Source: CAZUQP01 sp964622455
Lineage (GTDB): Bacteria; Pseudomonadota; Gammaproteobacteria; DSM-16500
Assembly (NCBI GenBank): GCA_964622455.1
Contig: CAZUQP010000019.1
Span: 1-19,195, forward strand
Length of the DNA: 19,195 bases
Reading direction: 5' to 3'
Below are positions 15,043 through 19,195 of this stretch, piece after piece (positions within the stretch are counted from its first letter, which is position 1; each line of letters starts with the position of its first letter). Under the pieces are notes generated by a model, which made no database searches, was not told where the DNA came from, and was given only the letters and a program-made list of their open reading frames with translations. Position numbers and translations under genes: made by a program.

Positions 15043-15711
15043 TTAAGGAATTAAATAATAAGGGTTTGGCAATTTAAATGTTTTATCCGCATGTCCGCCG
15101 GCTAAATCGCTTTGTTGATCACCAATGTTTAAAACGATGGTATAACCTTGTTTTTCAATGTCGCTACGTGCATTTATTTTATAAATTGAAGCGGATTTTT
15201 CTTTGTAATCACTCGGCTTTAAAATTAAGCCATCCCAATTTTTGTAACCCGCTTGCGTCAGATTTTTTTCGGTAGCAGCGCGGTCAGGCTCTCCGCGTCC
15301 TGTCACAAAAAAAACAGCAACATTATTTGCTTTGGCGTAACGATAGAGTTCCAGCGTGGGGTTGATCACAGGATCATTGCCTTCGTCTTCTGCGGCAATA
15401 ATTTGCGGTAAAGTGCCGCCAAATTTCATGCGCACCATATCGGGATAATTCGATAGGGACGTTTCATCAATGTCTAATATAACGGCGAGTTTTTTCTTGT
15501 TTTCTGCACGTTTTTCTTTTTCAAGCCGAGTTTTTAAATATTGCATAGCTTTATCAATAATTTTGGCTTGGTCTTTTTGATATTCACCAGAATCATGATA
15601 TTTAATGAGAGAGGCTTTGACCACATCAAGATTAGTAGGTTCTTTGGCAAATACAACGGAAACATTGATCAAGCTAATTAGAACAAAATAGGCCACTAAT
15701 TTTATTTTCAT
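15043..15711 (-). CDS. Secreted HAD-family class B acid phosphatase
   Basis: A 222-residue phosphomonoesterase of the plant/bacterial acid phosphatase class B group (PF03767-like). A signal peptide ends at VFA (residue 22), so it acts in the periplasm or outside the cell. HAD motifs are complete: motif I LDIDET with nucleophile D80 and D82, motif II VTGRG with T137, a conserved lysine at IYKINAR, and motif III IGDQQSD with D198 and D202. It ends with the family hallmark FKLPNPYYLIP. The ATG at 15711 is chosen because AAGGAA precedes it and the signal peptide starts there; an upstream in-frame ATG at 15747 would spoil the signal. Related enzymes scavenge phosphate from nucleotides. It converges on the second paralogue with a 21-nt gap. 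Confidence 0.92.
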   Translation of the reverse strand: MKIKLVAYFVLISLINVSVVFAKEPTNLDVVKASLIKYHDSGEYQKDQAKIIDKAMQYLKTRLEKEKRAENKKKLAVILDIDETSLSNYPDMVRMKFGGTLPQIIAAEDEGNDPVINPTLELYRYAKANNVAVFFVTGRGEPDRAATEKNLTQAGYKNWDGLILKPSDYKEKSASIYKINARSDIEKQGYTIVLNIGDQQSDLAGGHADKTFKLPNPYYLIP

Positions 15712-15747
15712 GTGAATTCCTTCAATATGTTGCAAAAACAAATACAA

Positions 15748-15776
15748 AATGTACCAAATTGCTCTATACAGAGCAA
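15748..15776 (-). promoter_or_regulatory. Possible promoter of the acid phosphatase gene
   Basis: Reading the minus strand, TTGCTC (15776-15771) and TACATT (15753-15748, 4 of 6) are spaced by 17 nt, giving a start near 15741 and a leader of about 30 nt. The -35 and most of the spacer lie inside the perfect palindrome 15756-15779, so a protein bound there would block RNA polymerase. Both hexamers are weak. Confidence 0.35.
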
Positions 15777-15779
15777 TTT
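15756..15779. repeat. Perfect 10-bp inverted repeat, operator-like
   Basis: AAATTGCTCT and AGAGCAATTT are exact reverse complements with loop ATAC. It lies in the 215-nt divergent gap between the acid phosphatase gene and the holin-like gene, where neither strand needs a terminator. A short T/A stretch follows on the right but not the G+C-rich stem plus long T-run of a typical terminator. An operator is the simpler reading; a small RNA hairpin is possible. Confidence 0.5.
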
Positions 15780-15842
15780 TTAAAAAAATCGAATCGTTTA
15801 AGAAAAGGAAGTATATTCAATCTATAGCAAATAGTCCGCATT

Positions 15843-15871
15843 TTTAATAGTATGGTTGAATGAGTTATAAT
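15843..15871 (+). promoter_or_regulatory. Promoter of the holin-like gene
   Basis: A perfect TATAAT at 15866-15871 is preceded at 17 nt by a weak TTTAAT (15843-15848, 3 of 6). Transcription would start near 15878, about 50 nt ahead of the ATG at 15927. Confidence 0.45.
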
Positions 15872-15926
15872 AATACGAGGAAAGGTGGTTTTTGTTAACG
15901 AATCTACTTTGGGAAAGGGGGATTAT

Positions 15927-16259
15927 ATGTCATTTAAACGCGCACGATTAAGCGCAGTTGCACTCGGGGTCGCATTTGGCGTTCTGTGCGGCGGTTGGAT
16001 GCTGTTTGTCGGCATTTCAGCAGCTCACGGGGGTTTTGGAGCTGAAATGATGACACGTTGGGCAGCAGTTTTTCCAGGCGTTGAAACATCAATGAAAGGT
16101 GCCTGGATTGTCGGGGCATGGGGATTTTTAAAAGGATTTTTCTCAGGACTTATTTTAGGATGGATCTATAACCTTTGCTTATGCTGCTGCAACCGTTCTC
16201 ACTGTTCATGCTGCAAATCTTCTTGTGCAACATGCGGTAATGGAAATACATCGAAATAA
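15927..16259 (+). CDS. Small holin-like membrane protein with cysteine-rich tail
   Basis: A 110-residue protein with two hydrophobic spans (about 8-31 and 61-82) joined by AAHGGFGAEMMTRWAAVFPG. The pattern of an N-terminal ALGVAFGVL-x-GG span, a short loop and a C-terminal GAWGFLKGFFSGLILGWIYN resembles a small bacterial protein family that databases label 'bacteriophage holin', although these genes are chromosomal and no lysis role is established. I assign it from memory of that pattern. The tail after residue 83 is unusual: nine cysteines in 27 residues (C84-C103). The ATG at 15927 has AAAGGGGG upstream; an in-frame GTG at 15885 would add 14 residues ahead of this site. No phage genes are nearby. 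A strong terminator follows. Confidence 0.8.
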   Translation: MSFKRARLSAVALGVAFGVLCGGWMLFVGISAAHGGFGAEMMTRWAAVFPGVETSMKGAWIVGAWGFLKGFFSGLILGWIYNLCLCCCNRSHCSCCKSSCATCGNGNTSK

Positions 16260-16292
16260 ATGAGCGGGAAGGATGTGATGTTATTTAAACAT

Positions 16293-16323
16293 AAAAAATG
16301 CGCGGAAGGTCGCGCATTTTTTT
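16293..16323 (+). terminator. Rho-independent terminator after the holin-like gene
   Basis: A perfect stem with G+C-rich core ATGCGCG and CGCGCAT, extended by A/T pairs to about 12 bp, encloses loop GAAGGT (16305-16310) and runs into seven T residues. The A-run on the left side means it could also act on the minus strand. It isolates the holin-like gene from the genes to its right. Confidence 0.88.
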
Positions 16324-16344
16324 ATGGGCGCAGGGTATGTACAC

Positions 16345-16896
16345 ATGCATAAAATTACCGTATCAGAACGTAAAGTTATTTTATTTGCAATGCAACTCAT
16401 TATATTAATTGTTTGTATTGCTTATCTGTATTTTGTGTATTACACCGATATTTCTCCCAATCACCAAGTCAAAGGGACTTACGAACAAACCACTTGTAAA
16501 ATTGATGATGCAACGCTTGAAACCAAGGGCACATTCATCAAACGTTATCGTGCAGTGTTTTTGGTAACTTATGTGGCACAAGGCGCGCATTATGAGCGAG
16601 TGGCTGCATCGGGCAAAGGTCTGGATCATTCTTTCTCAACAGATAAATCAACCGCACTCGATTTGCTTTCTCAATTTGCTGCAGGTTCAACACATGTGTG
16701 TTGGTATAATCCAACAGATCCGCAAATTGTGGTATTGGCTATTAAATCAATAGGATCATCAGCGATGTCTTTAGTAATTCTATTTATCATCGCTATGATG
16801 ATGATTTATTATGTCATACGCTCCATGACGGAATTTGGATCATTAGTGAAAACCAAATTACAACAGTTTCGAAATGAAAAAAATCCACCGAGGTAA
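16345..16896 (+). CDS. DUF3592-like membrane protein
   Basis: A 183-residue protein with one membrane span near the N-terminus (about residues 10-34) and another near the C-terminus (about 140-162), enclosing a soluble, probably extracytoplasmic domain. The domain has FLVTYVAQGAHYERVA and ends in STHVCWYNPTDPQIVVL, which resembles the 'G..V.V.Y.P.dP..a.L' signature of DUF3592 proteins, whose function is unknown. The ATG at 16345 has CAGGG 9 nt upstream and is preferred over the ATG at 16324, which abuts the T-run of the terminator. No separate promoter was found in the 21 nt after the terminator, so initiation may lie within or before it. ridA follows after 3 nt, so they are probably cotranscribed. 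Confidence 0.75.
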   Translation: MHKITVSERKVILFAMQLIILIVCIAYLYFVYYTDISPNHQVKGTYEQTTCKIDDATLETKGTFIKRYRAVFLVTYVAQGAHYERVAASGKGLDHSFSTDKSTALDLLSQFAAGSTHVCWYNPTDPQIVVLAIKSIGSSAMSLVILFIIAMMMIYYVIRSMTEFGSLVKTKLQQFRNEKNPPR

Positions 16897-16899
16897 TGC

Positions 16900-17277
16900 A
16901 TGCACACAATGATTGATACGCCTAAAGCACCTGCTGTGACAGGTCGTTATTCTCAAGCCATTCGCGTTAATAATACGATTTATCTGGCAGGCCAAATTCC
17001 TCTTGATCCCAATACCATGGAAATGATTCGGGGAGATATTCAAGAACAAATCAAACAAGTATTTGAAAATTTAAAAGCTGTTGCAGAAGCAGCGGGATCG
17101 GCGCTTTCAAATGTAGTTAAATTGAATGTTTATCTTACCGATTTTTCTTTGATCTCAATTGTGAATGAAGTCATCACGGAATATTTTAAGCCGCCTTATC
17201 CTGCAAGAACATCTGTGCAAGTGGCAGCGTTACCTAAAGGCTCGCCCATCGAAATAGATGCGATTATTGTGATGTAG
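16900..17277 (+). CDS. ridA: RidA family 2-iminobutanoate/2-iminopropanoate deaminase
   Basis: Trimeric enzyme that hydrolyses reactive enamine and imine intermediates released by PLP enzymes such as threonine dehydratase. The 125-residue protein shows the family landmarks: GRYSQAI (15-21), YLAGQIPLDP (28-37), the signature PARTSVQVAALPKGSPIEIDAI with the substrate-binding arginine R103, and E118. Length is typical. GAGG lies upstream of the ATG at 16900; another ATG three codons later is possible. It lies 3 nt after the DUF3592-like gene and converges on the protease gene with a 12-nt gap. Confidence 0.95.
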   Translation: MHTMIDTPKAPAVTGRYSQAIRVNNTIYLAGQIPLDPNTMEMIRGDIQEQIKQVFENLKAVAEAAGSALSNVVKLNVYLTDFSLISIVNEVITEYFKPPYPARTSVQVAALPKGSPIEIDAIIVM

Positions 17278-17289
17278 AACGTATCCTCG

Positions 17290-18732
17290 CTATTTTTTTG
17301 ATACCGAGGAAGCAGGTACTGTGGGCACGCTGACCATGACGGTGTTCGTTTGGCCATTATCACCAATCATCCGCATGGTTTTTAAAATTTCCAACGCTTG
17401 ATAGAGTTGGAAATCAGTGCGCGCTAAGTCAAGCGGATTTTTTTGGCTTGTGATATCAAGCGCAGTAGGTTGTTGTTGATCATCACTATCTTTGGCTCCA
17501 GGTAAATGGCCTTTTAATTCAAACTCTCTAATGGGCGCAAGCATCGGGTTATTTACTTTGTTGCCGGCAACTTGTAAATTTTCCACCACAATATCAGGCG
17601 TAATTCCCTTATTTTGGATTAAACGTCCTGAAGGCGTGTGATAAAGTGCGGTCGTTAATTTGATAGCATGACTATTATCTAAGGGCAGCACAGTTTGCAC
17701 TGATCCTTTGCCAAAACTATTAACGCCTACAACAATAGCGCGGCGGTAATCTTGAAGTGCGCCCGCTACAATTTCGCTCGCAGATGCTGAGCCTTCATTC
17801 ACAATAACAACGAGAGGTGCACCATTTAAAATATCGCCCGGTGTTGCTTTGGCGCTATAAACGGAGTTAGGTAAGCGGCCTTCCGTATAAACAATTTGAT
17901 CGTTAAATTTGTTATTGAGTTTTTTACTATCCAAAAAGACATCAGCGACTTGTACGGCTGTTTCTAACAATCCACCCGGATTATTGCGTAAGTCAAGAAT
18001 GAGGCCTTTTAAATTACCGCCTGCATCTTTCTTTAATTTTTCGATGGCAGCAACCAGTAATTCAGAAGTCGGTTCTTGAAATTCACTAATGCGTACATAA
18101 CCAAAATTATTGGCGATCATATTGCTTTTGATACTGACAATATGAATTTGATCGCGTGTTAATTTAAAGCTTAAGGGTACTTTTTCTCCCTTACGAATAA
18201 CGGTTAAAGTGACCGAGGTGCCTTTTTTGCCGCGCATTTTATCAACAGCTTCATTGAGGGTCATTTCATTCACCAATTTACCATCAATGGCAACAATATA
18301 GTCACCTGATTTGATGCCGGCCCTTGCTGCAGGTGTATCGTCAATTGGACTAATGACTTTTAGAACACCATATTCTCCCGTGACTTCAATACCCAAACCA
18401 CCAAATGCACCGCTTGTTGTCATCAATAATGTTTTATAAGAATCTTGGTCAAGATATTCAGAATGCGGATCAAGCCCGCTCAGCATGCCGCGGATAGCAT
18501 CTTCTAATAATTTTTTATCGCTGATGGGTTGTACATAGAAATCTTTAATTTGACCTATCGCATTAGTAAACCGTGAAACGTCGCTTTCTTGTAAGGCTTC
18601 TACTTTTTTGTCTTTAGGCACCGGGGCAAGCGCTGCATTACCGCCATCATCTCGAAAAGCGAGGGCATTCGAAGACAACACAACCGAGAGAAGAGTGCTT
18701 GCGATACCGACAAAAGTAAGATGGCGTTTCAT
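17290..18732 (-). CDS. Carboxy-terminal processing protease (S41 family)
   Basis: Periplasmic tail-specific serine protease (Ctp/Prc type) that trims or degrades envelope proteins. The 480-residue precursor has a signal peptide ending near NALA (25), an N-terminal helical part, a PDZ domain (about 107-185, starting FGGLGIEV), and the S41 catalytic domain with LILDLRNNPGG, EGSASASEI (catalytic S317) and FGKGSVQT (catalytic K342). The 25-residue Ser-Lys spacing matches known Ctp enzymes. The ATG at 18732 is preferred because AAGGAAGGACCT lies just upstream and it begins the signal peptide; the in-frame ATG at 18780 would add 16 polar residues. In many relatives a murein-hydrolase activator gene sits upstream; none is seen here. 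Confidence 0.95.
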   Translation of the reverse strand: MKRHLTFVGIASTLLSVVLSSNALAFRDDGGNAALAPVPKDKKVEALQESDVSRFTNAIGQIKDFYVQPISDKKLLEDAIRGMLSGLDPHSEYLDQDSYKTLLMTTSGAFGGLGIEVTGEYGVLKVISPIDDTPAARAGIKSGDYIVAIDGKLVNEMTLNEAVDKMRGKKGTSVTLTVIRKGEKVPLSFKLTRDQIHIVSIKSNMIANNFGYVRISEFQEPTSELLVAAIEKLKKDAGGNLKGLILDLRNNPGGLLETAVQVADVFLDSKKLNNKFNDQIVYTEGRLPNSVYSAKATPGDILNGAPLVVIVNEGSASASEIVAGALQDYRRAIVVGVNSFGKGSVQTVLPLDNSHAIKLTTALYHTPSGRLIQNKGITPDIVVENLQVAGNKVNNPMLAPIREFELKGHLPGAKDSDDQQQPTALDITSQKNPLDLARTDFQLYQALEILKTMRMIGDNGQTNTVMVSVPTVPASSVSKK

Positions 18733-18808
18733 AGGTCCTTCCTTCTTTGGGTTCAAAGTGCAAAATACCCTAATGAACATAACCAGATTTCATAGTCCTA
18801 CTCTGTTT

Positions 18809-18814
18809 ATTATA
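18809..18814 (-). promoter_or_regulatory. -10 element of the S41 protease gene
   Basis: A perfect TATAAT on the minus strand, 76 nt before the ATG at 18732. No convincing -35 is present at 16-18 nt. The gene has no same-strand neighbour within 460 nt, so it needs its own promoter, which favours this site. Confidence 0.4.
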
Positions 18815-18951
18815 CTCCATTTTGAGGGTGGATGAGTGGCGGATGGGGCTTAATGTACTGAAAGAAATGGTTATTTTTTGATTCAAGAATTGTATATTTT
18901 TTAGTGTTATTGAAATTAATTGTAAATCTATTTTTTAACGACTGAGTAAAA
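18815..18951. other. AT-rich non-coding stretch
   Basis: Between the protease promoter and the small open frame at 18952 I see no credible gene, RNA gene or terminator. It holds A/T runs and scattered -10-like hexamers without matching -35 elements. Confidence 0.4.
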
Positions 18952-19158
18952 ATGGTTTATAACCGCGCATTTTTACTTAGATTTTTACAAAGAATCTATG
19001 AAGTTGAAGAAGTAGCGATTTCCGCTGAAGAAGGTTTGCAAGCCCTTAAGCAAAAGTTTGCGCGGGGCCTGGTAGCAAGCCTTGACCAACTAAGTTTTCG
19101 TGTTTTCAGGGCCGTAGGCCCTGAAAAGACAAAGCGTGTTGCAGTGCAAAAAACTTAA
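18952..19158 (+). CDS. Small open reading frame of doubtful coding status
   Basis: Would encode 68 residues, starting MVYNRAFLLRFLQRIY and rich in charged residues. I recognise no family. The ribosome binding site is weak (GAG about 5 nt upstream) and no promoter is clear. The C-terminal part reads through the long palindrome at 19103-19127, which encodes FRAVGPEK in this frame, so the palindrome may have been inserted into an older gene or the frame may be fortuitous. The frame is complete within the window. Treat as a remnant or chance frame unless homologues appear. Confidence 0.25.
   Translation: MVYNRAFLLRFLQRIYEVEEVAISAEEGLQALKQKFARGLVASLDQLSFRVFRAVGPEKTKRVAVQKT
19103..19127. repeat. 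Perfect 11-bp palindrome with 3-nt loop
   Basis: TTTTCAGGGCC and GGCCCTGAAAA are exact reverse complements around GTA. Neither strand has a T-run beyond the stem, so it is not a simple terminator. The G+C-rich core stands out against its AT-rich surroundings, as in REP-like dispersed palindromes. A related GGCCTGAAA closes the window at 19187-19195 and pairs with TCAGGC at 19161-19166, hinting at a second hairpin. No other copy was seen in this window. Confidence 0.6.
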
Positions 19159-19195
19159 TCTCAGGCTACGTGGGGTTCAAGTCATTGGCCTGAAA

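Noticed and set aside
15032..15065. CCCTT...AAGGG inverted repeat between the second paralogue and the phosphatase as a terminator
   Set aside because: Five-base arms with a loop of more than 20 nt are too weak to support a call.
15885..15926. GTG start extending the holin-like protein by 14 residues
   Set aside because: The extension contains the strong purine-rich ribosome binding site of the ATG at 15927 and lies very close to the predicted transcription start.
17283..17311. Hairpin TCCTCG...CGAGGA between ridA and the protease gene as a terminator
   Set aside because: The stem is only about six pairs with a long loop that itself holds the T-run; it lacks a T-run after the stem on either strand.
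1..19195. tRNA, rRNA, CRISPR arrays, insertion sequences
   Set aside because: I found no cloverleaf-like gene ending in the T-arm consensus, no regularly spaced direct repeats, and no transposase or integrase motifs in any frame.

Overview
The window is an AT-rich, tightly packed gammaproteobacterial chromosome segment. The gene order suggests a Legionellales-type, host-associated lineage (Coxiella/Legionella/Berkiella-like). This rests on the conserved orn-queG-nnr-tsaE-amidase-mutL-miaA neighbourhood, a secreted plant/Legionella-type class B acid phosphatase, and a pair of paralogous, highly charged proteins with nuclear-localisation-like basic clusters. The assignment is inferred from gene content, not from a database search.

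Layout. At the left end, on the minus strand, lies rpsU-yqeY-dnaG, the front part of the macromolecular-synthesis operon; rpoD would be expected just beyond base 1. Divergent from it is tsaD, whose 3' end overlaps plsY on the other strand. Then come orn (plus) and queG (minus), whose 3' ends also overlap. From about 6.06 to 12.65 kb a seven-gene plus-strand operon runs terC - nnrD - lipoprotein - tsaE - N-acetylmuramoyl-alanine amidase - mutL - miaA, mostly joined by ATGA or TAATG overlaps. The place after miaA, where gammaproteobacteria usually have hfq, is instead occupied by two tandem paralogues of unknown function (12726-13919 and 14002-15021). The right part holds a secreted acid phosphatase (minus), a small holin-like membrane protein with a cysteine-rich tail, a good rho-independent terminator, a DUF3592-like membrane protein, ridA, a carboxy-terminal processing protease (minus), and a gene-poor end with a long perfect palindrome.

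How the genes work together. The core genes are housekeeping: replication and translation initiation (dnaG, rpsU), tRNA anticodon-loop modification (tsaD and tsaE for t6A37, miaA for i6A37, queG for queuosine 34), phospholipid synthesis (plsY), RNA turnover (orn), metabolite repair (nnrD, ridA), mismatch repair (mutL), and cell-wall and periplasmic processing (amidase, ctp). 

The best candidate for something undescribed is the tandem paralogue pair. The two proteins share a C-terminal helical domain with a conserved KAR-x-G...FGKM block and a PM-x-LD tail motif, but differ in their N-termini. Both carry dense Lys/Arg clusters, and their upstream regions share a 34-nt block (26 of 34 identical) that coincides with the predicted promoter. 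I read them as candidate secreted, host-nucleus-directed effectors; this is inference only.
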